This document shows positions 49,048 through 56,922 of a stretch of 64,000 nt of DNA, in pieces. A program made the position numbers and the translations under genes. This DNA comes from Myxococcales bacterium. Lineage in GTDB: Bacteria; Myxococcota_A; Polyangia; Palsa-1104; JAEUJZ01. The stretch is from contig JAEUJZ010000067.1 of the NCBI GenBank assembly GCA_016794505.1, positions 1 to 64,000 of the forward strand, in the 5' to 3' direction. Within the stretch, counting starts at the first letter, position 1. Each line of letters opens with the position of its first letter. Under the pieces are notes generated by a model. That model was given only the letters and a program-made list of their open reading frames with translations, made no database searches and was not told where the DNA came from.

Positions 49048-50484
49048 TTACCAACCGGACTTCGGCCATGTGATCTTGCGGGATACCTTGCGCGGAAGCT
49101 CGATGGTGAAGCTGGGAACATCGCCCGAGGATGCCAGCACGGCGAGCGCGTTCGCTCCGACATGCAGCCGAGAGCCGCGCGTCAGGGCCTGCTCAACATC
49201 CAACGGATAGGGCCCCTTGGCAGCAGGCTCGCGGCGCAGGACGCGATATGAACCCTGCTCGACCACTTCAACGGTCTGACCGAGCCATGCAGAAGCGGCC
49301 AGCCCCAGGTAACGCAGGCGCCGTTTGTCATTTTTGTCAGCAACATCCACCCGGATTACAGAGAGGACGGACACCGCGATGTTCCCCGAATCAAGCGGGG
49401 CTGCCAGGATGGACTCACAAGCAGGATCGGCCTGATCCAGCTCAAGGACGACGGGTGCCCCATCCGCAAGAACCATCTGGATTCCTTTCCACAGGCTGCG
49501 GGCATCCGGGGAATATCGCTCGCCGCCTTTGACGTTGAGCCCGCCGTTAAGCTCTAGAAAAAGGAGGATGGCGTCCCGCAGATCGGCAGGCAAGGTCTTT
49601 TGCCCGCGCAGCCAGACCCGCAGCAGAGGTTCGGGTATCGGTTTCCCGGCCGTGAGAAACTTGGCCATGGCGGCTGACTTGTTGGGGGTCTGCTTCTTGA
49701 GTGCGCTCCTCCACAGCTTGGCATACTGCGCAGCCAGAGAGCGCTGCGCGCCGCCATGCGCGGCGAAGACCTGCTCAATCAGAAGCTTATCATCGAGGTC
49801 TGAGATTCCTTTTTTGCCACCGGCAAGGACTTTGGCATAGAGCGCTTCGAGTGAGCTCCCATCACTCGGCGCACTTGCGTCTTTCCCGGTCTCGGATTTG
49901 GCCTCAGATTCCGATTTGGCATCGGGCTCAGGCAGCGCTCTGGCTGAGTCCTTGCCATAGAACACCAGCCACGCCGCATTGTCTGGCCCCCCAAGATCAG
50001 TGCGGCTGTAAAATTTCTTGCGGTCGCCGATCCAGGAATAATAGACGGCGGCATACAGAGCCAGCCAGGGTGCGGTGTTCGCGGGTACCCAGCCTTTTTG
50101 CACGGCAAGCTGCGCGTGACTGCGCGCTACCCGCAAGTAAACCGGAGTCAGGCTGCCGAAGGGCTTTGGACGGGCCAGAGGATGCAGCCGAACCACAACC
50201 TCTTGCTCGTTGAGCGCACGAAAGGCCCCCATGACGACGCTCGGCCCGGAAGACAGCCCGCTCAGCAGAGACGAAAAGCAGGCATGCAGAGAGTCATCCA
50301 CGGCGCGCACACGCAGCAGAGCATCCAAATCGGAATGATCAGGGGGGTGCGGAAACAAGGGGCTCACCGCCGGGCTGGCTGCGGCCGTCTTGTAGGCGGC
50401 CAGCGCCTTGGGCAGCGGGGCAAATTCCCGCTCGCGCAGCGTCGAGACATCCAGCAAGCCATTGGGATCAAAGGTCGGTGCCAT
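49048..50484 (-). CDS. Unknown protein linked to the T6SS island
   Basis: The 478-residue product has no signal peptide, membrane helix or recognised catalytic motif. Residues 1-170 look mixed alpha/beta, with an aromatic-rich stretch (PWLALYAAVYYSWIGDRKKFYS). A charged Ser/Asp/Lys/Glu linker spans about 185-215. Residues 220-330 are helical, and the C-terminal 150 residues are beta-rich (YRVLRREPAAKGPYPLDVEQAL, FTIELPRKVSRKI). It stands just beyond the second FHA regulator, convergent with it, and its upstream region carries two TGCGCGCA palindromes with the 34-bp spacing also seen before tssB. Shared control with the T6SS is therefore plausible; it could be an effector, adaptor or accessory protein. 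Confidence 0.65.
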   Translation of the reverse strand: MAPTFDPNGLLDVSTLREREFAPLPKALAAYKTAAASPAVSPLFPHPPDHSDLDALLRVRAVDDSLHACFSSLLSGLSSGPSVVMGAFRALNEQEVVVRLHPLARPKPFGSLTPVYLRVARSHAQLAVQKGWVPANTAPWLALYAAVYYSWIGDRKKFYSRTDLGGPDNAAWLVFYGKDSARALPEPDAKSESEAKSETGKDASAPSDGSSLEALYAKVLAGGKKGISDLDDKLLIEQVFAAHGGAQRSLAAQYAKLWRSALKKQTPNKSAAMAKFLTAGKPIPEPLLRVWLRGQKTLPADLRDAILLFLELNGGLNVKGGERYSPDARSLWKGIQMVLADGAPVVLELDQADPACESILAAPLDSGNIAVSVLSVIRVDVADKNDKRRLRYLGLAASAWLGQTVEVVEQGSYRVLRREPAAKGPYPLDVEQALTRGSRLHVGANALAVLASSGDVPSFTIELPRKVSRKITWPKSGW

Positions 50485-50675
50485 CGTCTGTACTCACAGG
50501 GCTCACTGCTAGCGGTACCAGGGTGGAACGAGGCAGCGCTGGGCCGTCCTGAAGAGCCCGCCCGAGGGACTGCCGGACTAGGAAGCAGCACACATGCCAA
50601 GCCCGGCAGCGCGGCGTGTCGTGCATTTCTCGTCGGAATAAGCCCGCGCGCCCAGGTCAAGCCTGGCGGAACCGC

Positions 50676-50717
50676 TGCGCGCACATGCGCGCGAGCCAAC
50701 GAGCGCGGCTGCGCGCA
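50676..50717. promoter_or_regulatory. Two TGCGCGCA palindromes upstream of the unknown T6SS-linked gene
   Basis: TGCGCGCA occurs at 50676-50683 and 50710-50717. The start-to-start spacing of 34 bp equals that of the first two copies before tssB. The sites lie about 190-230 bp upstream of the minus-strand start at 50484, within a 282-bp gap otherwise lacking genes. Confidence 0.45.
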
Positions 50718-50766
50718 GGGCGTCAACGCGCGTGCGGTCGAGCAAAGGCGCCTTCGCCTGATGGGT

Positions 50767-52506
50767 CTACGAGGGCGACGTCGTTTCTCGTCGAAGAATG
50801 CCGCTGCTCGATGGGCTGGGACTTAGACGCGAGTCGGTCAGCACCTGCGCCACGATGGCCTCATACGGCCGCAGCAAGTAATGGCGCCCATGCACGGGAC
50901 CGGGCTCGGCACAGGTCGAAAACAGCACGCTCGGCCGCTCGCCGGGGACGTTGATCGGCTGCTCTTCGGCTGAGAAGTTGCACAGCACATCAAACCAGCG
51001 ATCTCCGTCGGCGCGGCGATACCCCAAGACCGCCTTGGGCAGCTTGCGTTCGCTGTGCAGCGTCAACGATCCGCTGCTGAGCGCTGGCTCGCTGGCCCGT
51101 AGGTGCAGGATGCGGCGATAGCAGTGCAGAAGCGAATCGGGATCGGAAAGAGCTGCCTGCACGTTCACCTGCTTGTACTGCGGGTGCAGCGGCAGCCAAG
51201 GGGTCGCCTGCGGCGCTGTGAAGCCAGCGTTTTCTCCGTCGGTCCACTGCATCGGCGTGCGCGCTTCATCGCGATTCAGCAAGATGCCGCGCTTGCGCAG
51301 ATAGCGCGACAGGCGAGTCGGCACGAAGCGATACAGATGCGCCAAGGGATCGATGGCCTTGCGCGGATCCAGATCGAGGTTGGCCATGCCGATCTCTTCG
51401 CCATAGTAGATAAACGGCAGCCCGCGCGTCGTACACTGCAGCGTCGTCAGCAGCTTTTCGCGACCGAGGTGATAGTCCAGACGCTCGCCGCGCCGCGGTC
51501 GATCGTGATTGCCAAAGACATAGGTTGGCACCAAGGGCGGCGGAAACTCGTGTTCGAATTCGCGGATCAGCGCGCGAAAGGCCGAGACGGAAAACTCGGT
51601 GCGCAGCGACTTGAACAGGAAGACGGTGTGCAAGCCGTCGCCTTCTTCGCAATAGCGGCGCAAAAGCTCTGGCGAGCCGAAGACCTCGCCGACCAAAAAG
51701 CGCGGCGGATTATCGAACTCGTCGACGACTTTTCGCAGCTTGCGCGCGAACACCAGCGTCTCAGGATGGTGCAGCGTGTGCGCGAACGACTGCAGGAAGC
51801 CGTCGGGATTGTCCTCGCTGGGCAGCAAGCGCGGCGAGAGCGGATTGTCGCGGAAGTCCGCGTCTTTGAAGAGAGCGTGGAAGACATCCAAGCGCAGGCC
51901 ATCGAAGCCCTGGGCCAGCCAGTGCCGCACCATATCGAGCATGGCCTGAACGACCGCCGGGTTGCGATAGTTCAGGTCGGGCTGAAACGGCAAGAAGCTA
52001 GCGAAGTACCACTCGTCGGTGCGGGGATCGTAGTGCCAGCCGCGCTGCCCAACCAACGAGCGCCAGTTATTCGGCGGAGCACCGCCGCCCGGCTTGCGCC
52101 CTTTGCGCCAGATATAGAAATCGCGGCGTGGGTTGTCGCGGCGCTCGCGCGACTGCACAAACCACGGGTGCTGATCGGACGTGTGGTTCAGCACCATGTC
52201 TAAAATGACGCGCATGCCCCGTCGGTGCGCTTCGTCGAGCAAGCGGCGGGCATCGTCGCGCGTACCGTACGCTGGATCGACGTCGTAATAGTCCGAGATG
52301 TCGTAGCCGACGTCGCGCTGCGGGCTCTTGTAAAACGGGCACAGCCACAGCGTCTCGACCCCGAGGTCGCGCAGATAATCGAGCTTGTCGACGATGCCCG
52401 GCAGGTCGCCGATGCCATCGCCGTTGCTGTCGTAAAACGAGCGCGGATAGATCTGATAGACCGTCGTGCGCTGCCACCATGGCGGTGCGTTGGGCCAGGG
52501 CTTCAT
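50767..52506 (-). CDS. GH13 alpha-glucosidase / oligo-1,6-glucosidase family
   Basis: The 579-residue product is a full-length GH13 enzyme. It starts with WWQRTTVYQIYPRSFYDSNGDGIGDLPGI, the subfamily signature of alpha-glucosidases and related trehalose- or sucrose-acting enzymes. The catalytic residues are visible: nucleophile Asp207 (GLRLDVFH), acid/base Glu274 (LVGEVFG) and transition-state Asp335 (FGNHDRPR). MVLNHTSDQHPWF and TPMQWTDGENAGF are further family motifs. It lacks a signal peptide, so it should act in the cytoplasm on short alpha-glucosides. It is monocistronic, and the last 15 residues are a Ser/Pro-rich tail. Confidence 0.92.
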   Translation of the reverse strand: MKPWPNAPPWWQRTTVYQIYPRSFYDSNGDGIGDLPGIVDKLDYLRDLGVETLWLCPFYKSPQRDVGYDISDYYDVDPAYGTRDDARRLLDEAHRRGMRVILDMVLNHTSDQHPWFVQSRERRDNPRRDFYIWRKGRKPGGGAPPNNWRSLVGQRGWHYDPRTDEWYFASFLPFQPDLNYRNPAVVQAMLDMVRHWLAQGFDGLRLDVFHALFKDADFRDNPLSPRLLPSEDNPDGFLQSFAHTLHHPETLVFARKLRKVVDEFDNPPRFLVGEVFGSPELLRRYCEEGDGLHTVFLFKSLRTEFSVSAFRALIREFEHEFPPPLVPTYVFGNHDRPRRGERLDYHLGREKLLTTLQCTTRGLPFIYYGEEIGMANLDLDPRKAIDPLAHLYRFVPTRLSRYLRKRGILLNRDEARTPMQWTDGENAGFTAPQATPWLPLHPQYKQVNVQAALSDPDSLLHCYRRILHLRASEPALSSGSLTLHSERKLPKAVLGYRRADGDRWFDVLCNFSAEEQPINVPGERPSVLFSTCAEPGPVHGRHYLLRPYEAIVAQVLTDSRLSPSPSSSGILRRETTSPS

Positions 52507-52593
52507 CGGTGCTTCACCATACTCCCGCGACTAGGTGGCGGTCTACCGTCCCTATTTCGCGACGAGAACCTCGCCACAGAGACCCATGCGCGC

Positions 52594-52623
52594 TTGACGC
52601 TGGGCGTGCTTAATTGATATATA
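52594..52623 (+). promoter_or_regulatory. Sigma70-type promoter of quinone oxidoreductase gene
   Basis: TTGACG at 52594-52599 and TATATA at 52618-52623 are separated by 18 bp, close to the housekeeping consensus, in an AT-rich patch unusual for this window. The ATG follows at 52639, so the leader is only about ten bases and has no Shine-Dalgarno sequence; translation may be leaderless or nearly so. Confidence 0.6.
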
Positions 52624-52638
52624 TGCACATTACAAATC

Positions 52639-53595
52639 ATGAAAGCAATCGTTTATCGTAGTTATGGTGGGCCAGAGAAGTTAGAGTTGACCGATATCGC
52701 GCAACCTAGCCCTGGACCAGGGCAGTTGTTAATCAAGGTACACAGCAGCAGCGTCAATCCTATTGACTGGAAGCTCCAAAGCGGCGCGTATCGCTGGGTA
52801 CGTCCGGTGCGCTTTCCTGCCACGCCGGGCTTTGATGTGGCCGGCGAAGTGGCCGCGGTGGGCGCGGGCGTCGACGACTTTGCCGTCGGCCTTCGCGTGC
52901 ATGCCCGCATCGCCGAAGGCGAAGGCCGTGGACTGGCCGAGTACGCCGTGGCTGGCACCGACGTCAGCGCGCCGATACCGACGGGCATGGACTTCGGCCA
53001 GGCGGCCGGCCTGCCGCTTGCGGGCATGACGGCGCTGCAGGGCCTGCGCAACGAGTGCCGCATGCCGCTCGACGGAGCCAAGGGGCGGCTGCTGATCGTC
53101 GGAGCCTCAGGCGGTGTCGGCCATCTGGCGCTGCAGATCGGCAAAGCTGCTGGCGCGCACACCGTCGGTGTCTGCAGTACGCGCAATGTGGACTTCGTAC
53201 GCGGCCTGGGCGCCGATGCCGTCATTCAATATGATCGGCCCAACCCATATAGCGATATCGAACCATTCGACATAATTTATAATTGCGTATCTGGCGATCC
53301 GGGACCTTGGCTGCCTTTGTTGAAGAAGGGCGGCAGCTATGCTTCATGCATGCCCAGCGCGATGACCTTTGTGCGCAGCATGGCTAACCCGCTTTCCTCG
53401 AAGCGCGTGCGGGCGGTGATGCTCAAGCCCAGCGGCGCTGACCTGCGCATCTTGAACCGCTTGTTCGAGGCTGGGAAGCTGCGCGTGGCCATCGACAGCC
53501 GCTTCCCGCTTGCCGAGACGCGCAAAGCCTGGGAGCGCTCGCAAGCCGGCCGCGCCGTCGGCAAGATCCTGGTCGATGTCGTTTCGGCGAGCTAG
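52639..53595 (+). CDS. Zinc-less medium-chain dehydrogenase, quinone-oxidoreductase-like
   Basis: The 318-residue product has the MDR plan: MKAIVYRSYGGPEKLEL, PSPGPGQLLIKVHSSSVNPIDWKLQSG, PGFDVAGEVAAVG, and a Rossmann motif GASGGVGHLALQIGKAAG (about residues 155-172). It lacks the catalytic zinc ligands, as expected for NADPH:quinone reductase or enoyl-reductase-type members. The gene converges on the Rrf2 regulator gene, and the two share the four bases CTAG as stop codons on opposite strands. A redox or electrophile stress role is plausible. Confidence 0.88.
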   Translation: MKAIVYRSYGGPEKLELTDIAQPSPGPGQLLIKVHSSSVNPIDWKLQSGAYRWVRPVRFPATPGFDVAGEVAAVGAGVDDFAVGLRVHARIAEGEGRGLAEYAVAGTDVSAPIPTGMDFGQAAGLPLAGMTALQGLRNECRMPLDGAKGRLLIVGASGGVGHLALQIGKAAGAHTVGVCSTRNVDFVRGLGADAVIQYDRPNPYSDIEPFDIIYNCVSGDPGPWLPLLKKGGSYASCMPSAMTFVRSMANPLSSKRVRAVMLKPSGADLRILNRLFEAGKLRVAIDSRFPLAETRKAWERSQAGRAVGKILVDVVSAS

Positions 53596-54068
53596 CTGCG
53601 AGAGGACGGCGGGGCCTTGGGGCGCCTGAGAGCCCACAGCGGAATCAGCCGCTCGGAGTTGCCCAGCGCGTCGGCCAGCGTGTAGCGATCCAAGCTAGCC
53701 AGGAACGCTTGGCGGGCTTCGACAAGCGGTCGAATGAGACCACAGGCCGGCACAATCGGGCAGGTGTTGCTCTCGCTATCGAAGCACTCGACGATGTGGA
53801 AGTGAGGCTCGGTCTCGCGTACGAGGGTTCCGATGTTGATCTCGTCGGGGCGGCGCCCTAAGCGCAGGCCCCCCATGCGACCGCGCTGCGTCTGCACATA
53901 GCCAAGCTGCGTCAGCTTGTGCGCCACTTTGCTGAGGTGATGAAACGAAATGCCATAGGCGCGACTGATGTCGATCAGCGACGGCATCTTGGCCTGGGGC
54001 AGCGCTTGCTGCGCCCCCAGGTACAGCAGGATGCGCAGCGCGTAATCACTGAACATTGTGAGCTGCAT
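53592..54068 (-). CDS. Rrf2-family iron-sulfur transcription regulator, NsrR-like
   Basis: The 158-residue product opens with MQLTMFSDYALRILLYLG, the Rrf2 signature, then a winged helix (SFHHLSKVAHKLTQLGYVQTQRGRMGGLRLG). Three cysteines, C95, C103 and C109, spaced x7 and x5, can bind an Fe-S cluster; NsrR, the nitric-oxide sensor, has a similar trio with x4 and x5. The start codon is 29 bp from that of the divergent MBOAT gene, and a palindrome fills the gap, so the regulator probably controls itself and the acyltransferase. The C-terminal 45 residues are longer than in NsrR and of unclear role. Confidence 0.88.
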   Translation of the reverse strand: MQLTMFSDYALRILLYLGAQQALPQAKMPSLIDISRAYGISFHHLSKVAHKLTQLGYVQTQRGRMGGLRLGRRPDEINIGTLVRETEPHFHIVECFDSESNTCPIVPACGLIRPLVEARQAFLASLDRYTLADALGNSERLIPLWALRRPKAPPSSRS

Positions 54069-54069
54069 C

Positions 54070-54090
54070 TCTCAGTAGTTTATGCTGAGA
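54070..54090. promoter_or_regulatory. Rrf2 operator palindrome
   Basis: TCTCAG (54070-54075) and CTGAGA (54085-54090) are perfect inverted half-sites around an AT-rich 9-bp centre (TAGTTTATG). The element sits between the divergent starts of the Rrf2 regulator (54068) and the MBOAT gene (54098). Length and AT-rich centre are like known Rrf2-family operators; binding would repress both genes. Confidence 0.55.
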
Positions 54091-54097
54091 TTCCCGC

Positions 54098-55357
54098 GTG
54101 CAGATCTTGGCTGTTTCGTATGCGCTGTTGCTTGCGACAACCGCTTTGCTCTGCCGACTGCTGCCAGCGCCGTTCCGCCCGGCCTTGCTGGCCGTCGCCA
54201 GCCTGACCTTTTACGCGCTGGGCTCCTGGCGGCACGCGCTGGGTATCGTCGGGCTGATGAGCGCGGTGTGGCTGGTCGCAGCCTTCCTGCGCGAGACCTC
54301 GGCCGCCGCGCAAACGACGCGACGCCTGGTGACCGCGCTTGCGATCAGCGCCTGCGTCGTAGTGCTCGGCTACTTCAAGTACCGTGGCTTCGTGGAAGAC
54401 TCGCTGGCATCGCTCTTGCGCGTGCTGCGGCTCGATACCTTTCTGCGCGAGCGGCCCGCCGCGGCGCTGGCCACCTCGCCGGCCATCCCACTTGGCATCT
54501 CGTTCTTTACGTTCGAGTTCATTCACTATCTGGTCGATGCCCATCGCCGCGCGCTGCCGCACTCGGCCGACGATGCATCCCCCACATCGCTGCGTGCGCG
54601 CCTTTCCGACTTCGTGCAGTTTGCGGCCTTTGCCCTGTTCTTTCCGACGCTGCTCGCCGGACCGATCAAGCGCTATCAGCAGTTTCAGGCGGCGCCGCGC
54701 GTTTTTGCCAGCGATGTCGCGTTCGGCCTGAGCCGCATCCTGCTGGGCCTGTTTAAGAAGCTGGCCTTGGCCGACAGCGTCGCGGGCATCGCGCTGCGGC
54801 TGTCGATCCCCGATCAAGTGACGCCGCTTGGGCTGTGGCTTGCCATGTACGCGTACGCAGCGCAGATCTATTTCGACTTTTCGGGGTATTCCGACCTCGC
54901 GATCGGCGCGGGGCGCCTGCTTGGATATCGCGTGCCGGAAAACTTCGACTGGCCGTACTTGGCCGCGGATCTGCCGAGCTTTTGGCGACGCTGGCACAGC
55001 TCGCTGTCGGGCTGGATTCGCGACTATCTATACATTCCGTTGGGCGGCAACCGCGGATCGGCGTGGCGCGTGGCGGCCAACCTGATCGTCGTCATGGCTC
55101 TGTGTGGGCTGTGGCACGGTCCCGCTTGGCACTTTGTGATCTGGGGGGTGTGGCACGGGCTGGGCTTGGCTGCGACGCACCTGTGGCGACGCTCGACCGA
55201 CGGCGACGCCAACGAGCAGGCGCAGACGGGATGGCGCCGCATCCTGCGCATCGCGGTGACCTTTCACTTTGTCTGCTTTGGCTGGCTGTGGTTCGCGGCC
55301 CCCAGCGCAACTGCGGCGCTGACCGGCTTGGCGCGGATGTTCTTGCTCGCACGCTGA
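54098..55357 (+). CDS. MBOAT O-acyltransferase (AlgI/DltB-like)
   Basis: The 419-residue product is a polytopic membrane protein with about ten hydrophobic segments. The family motifs are visible: FSGYSDLAIGAGRLLGYRVPENF, then SFWRRWHSSLSGWIRDYLYIPLGGNRG, and the catalytic His in CGLWHGPAWHFVIWGVWHG. Such enzymes move an acyl group (often acetyl) from the cytoplasm to polysaccharides or other envelope acceptors. No AlgJ/AlgX- or DltD-type partner is next to it. A GTG at 54098 is the likely start; there is no clear Shine-Dalgarno. An Rrf2 operator lies directly upstream. Confidence 0.9.
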   Translation: MQILAVSYALLLATTALLCRLLPAPFRPALLAVASLTFYALGSWRHALGIVGLMSAVWLVAAFLRETSAAAQTTRRLVTALAISACVVVLGYFKYRGFVEDSLASLLRVLRLDTFLRERPAAALATSPAIPLGISFFTFEFIHYLVDAHRRALPHSADDASPTSLRARLSDFVQFAAFALFFPTLLAGPIKRYQQFQAAPRVFASDVAFGLSRILLGLFKKLALADSVAGIALRLSIPDQVTPLGLWLAMYAYAAQIYFDFSGYSDLAIGAGRLLGYRVPENFDWPYLAADLPSFWRRWHSSLSGWIRDYLYIPLGGNRGSAWRVAANLIVVMALCGLWHGPAWHFVIWGVWHGLGLAATHLWRRSTDGDANEQAQTGWRRILRIAVTFHFVCFGWLWFAAPSATAALTGLARMFLLAR

Positions 55358-55398
55358 CCGGCTGTACACGCACGACCCCGCGGCAGCCCTGCCCAGCA

Positions 55399-56289
55399 TC
55401 ATCCCGAGGAGCGCAGAAATTCGACGCTGCGTGCGCGGAACCGATCGAGGCTGGCTAGATCAAACAGGTGGCCGCAGCCGACGAGCACTTCAAGCGTGGC
55501 GTGGGGCATGGCCCGCGCTCGCTTCAGCGTCGCGCGCCAGTCGAACAGCGGATCGTGCTCGCCGGGGCAGACCAGCATCGGCGTCGGAATCACTGAGAGC
55601 TCGGCGGCGCTCAGTACGGGCAGGCGCTGATCGTCCGGGAACAGGTGCTCGATCAGCCGCGTCACCCACTCAAGGACATAGGGCTCGGGTGGGCTGCCTT
55701 TGCCACACATGCGCAGCGCCATCTTTTCGCGATGCCGCGCATCCTTGGTGATGCGATACCGAATGAAGTCAGCGAGCATCGGCAGCGCGGAGAGGATCTG
55801 CGGTCGGGACAGGCCTCCCGGCACCGCGATCACAGCGCTGCGAATACGGGCAGGATCCCGCTGCGCAAGCCGCAGCACGCAAAGCCCACCGAGCGAATAG
55901 CCGATGCAGTGTGCCTGCGTGATTCCCAGCCCATTGAGGACGCCTTCCAACCAGCGGCCGAGTGTGTCGTCTTGCAAGGAAAGTGCGCGCGGCTCACTGC
56001 GGCCGGCATGACCGGGAATGTCTGGCGCGTGGACGCGGAACCCAGCCGCGGCGTACCACGCGATCTCGTTGCGCAGCACCGCGGCACTGGCGCTGGCGCC
56101 ATGCACCAAGAGCAGCGGCGGTCCAGATTCTGGACCCAGGCTGACGACGCGCGTGCGAATGCCGGCCGCTTGTACGTCACATTCCCGTCGCTGCGGCCCA
56201 AGTGGGATCAGGCCCTCATCGTACAGGCGCAGGCAAAGGTCACGACTCTCGCTGGACTGAAATGGAACGCTCGGCGCTTCGGGCTGCAT
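55399..56289 (-). CDS. Alpha/beta hydrolase
   Basis: The ATG at 56289, behind AAGGTGAC, gives 296 residues. Motifs of the alpha/beta-hydrolase fold are present: oxyanion strand PPLLLVHGASASAAVL, HAPDIPGHAGRSEP, nucleophile elbow GYSLGG (Ser near residue 138), Asp in CPGEHDPLFDW and His in GCGHLFDL. No signal peptide is seen. Substrate specificity (ester, lactone or haloalkane) cannot be read from sequence. The frame is open upstream to 56469 but has no coding character and overlaps the next gene. Confidence 0.85.
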   Translation of the reverse strand: MQPEAPSVPFQSSESRDLCLRLYDEGLIPLGPQRRECDVQAAGIRTRVVSLGPESGPPLLLVHGASASAAVLRNEIAWYAAAGFRVHAPDIPGHAGRSEPRALSLQDDTLGRWLEGVLNGLGITQAHCIGYSLGGLCVLRLAQRDPARIRSAVIAVPGGLSRPQILSALPMLADFIRYRITKDARHREKMALRMCGKGSPPEPYVLEWVTRLIEHLFPDDQRLPVLSAAELSVIPTPMLVCPGEHDPLFDWRATLKRARAMPHATLEVLVGCGHLFDLASLDRFRARSVEFLRSSG

Positions 56290-56324
56290 GTCACCTTGGA
56301 CAACCGGATGGCCGCTGCGTTTCC

Positions 56325-56666
56325 TCACTGTCCGAGCCGCGTGACGGATGCATGCAACACGTAGTAGGCAGGCAGCGGCAGCAGCGCGGCACCGAGCAAG
56401 ACGGCGACCCCAACCCGATCGCGCCACACCGGCCGAGCGAAGCAGACCAGGGCGGCAAGCAACGTACACAGCGATGTCCCAATGAGCGTGAAGTAGATCA
56501 ACAGCTCGATGATGTCGCCCAAGCCATAGGGCTCACCGGGTGCGACGGGCAGGCGGTGATACAGCGTGCCGCGAAACAACAGCCCGCCGCCGACCAAGCC
56601 AAGCTGCAGGCAGGTTAAGGCGCTGGCCACGACTCGCACCCAGCGATTTTTCGTCGACGATTCCAT
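56325..56666 (-). CDS. Small inner-membrane protein, three to four spans
   Basis: The ATG at 56666 gives 113 residues with hydrophobic segments VVASALTCLQLGLVGGGLLF, IIELLIYFTLIGTSLCTLLAALVCF and VGVAVLLGAALLPLPAYYVL. There are no conserved charged residues inside the spans. It precedes the alpha/beta hydrolase gene on the same strand with 35 bp between, so the two may form an operon. Function unknown. Confidence 0.6.
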   Translation of the reverse strand: MESSTKNRWVRVVASALTCLQLGLVGGGLLFRGTLYHRLPVAPGEPYGLGDIIELLIYFTLIGTSLCTLLAALVCFARPVWRDRVGVAVLLGAALLPLPAYYVLHASVTRLGQ

Positions 56667-56922
56667 GGCGTTGTGACAACGCGGGCGACCTCGGACCGGA
56701 CGCATCGGCTGCCGATGTCGGGGTCTGCTGCGCTGCAGCAATCATTGTCACCGGAATCGCGGCATCTGGGCCACGACAATGATTCCGTGATTCTGTGCAT
56801 CATGGCACCGCGTGAAGTGCGTCCGTCCTTGCTTCACTTCACCACTTCGTCCGGCAGCAACGTGAGCCGTCGGCAGTGCGCGACACGCGCGATCGGACAG
56901 GCTGCTGGCCTATGATGAACCG

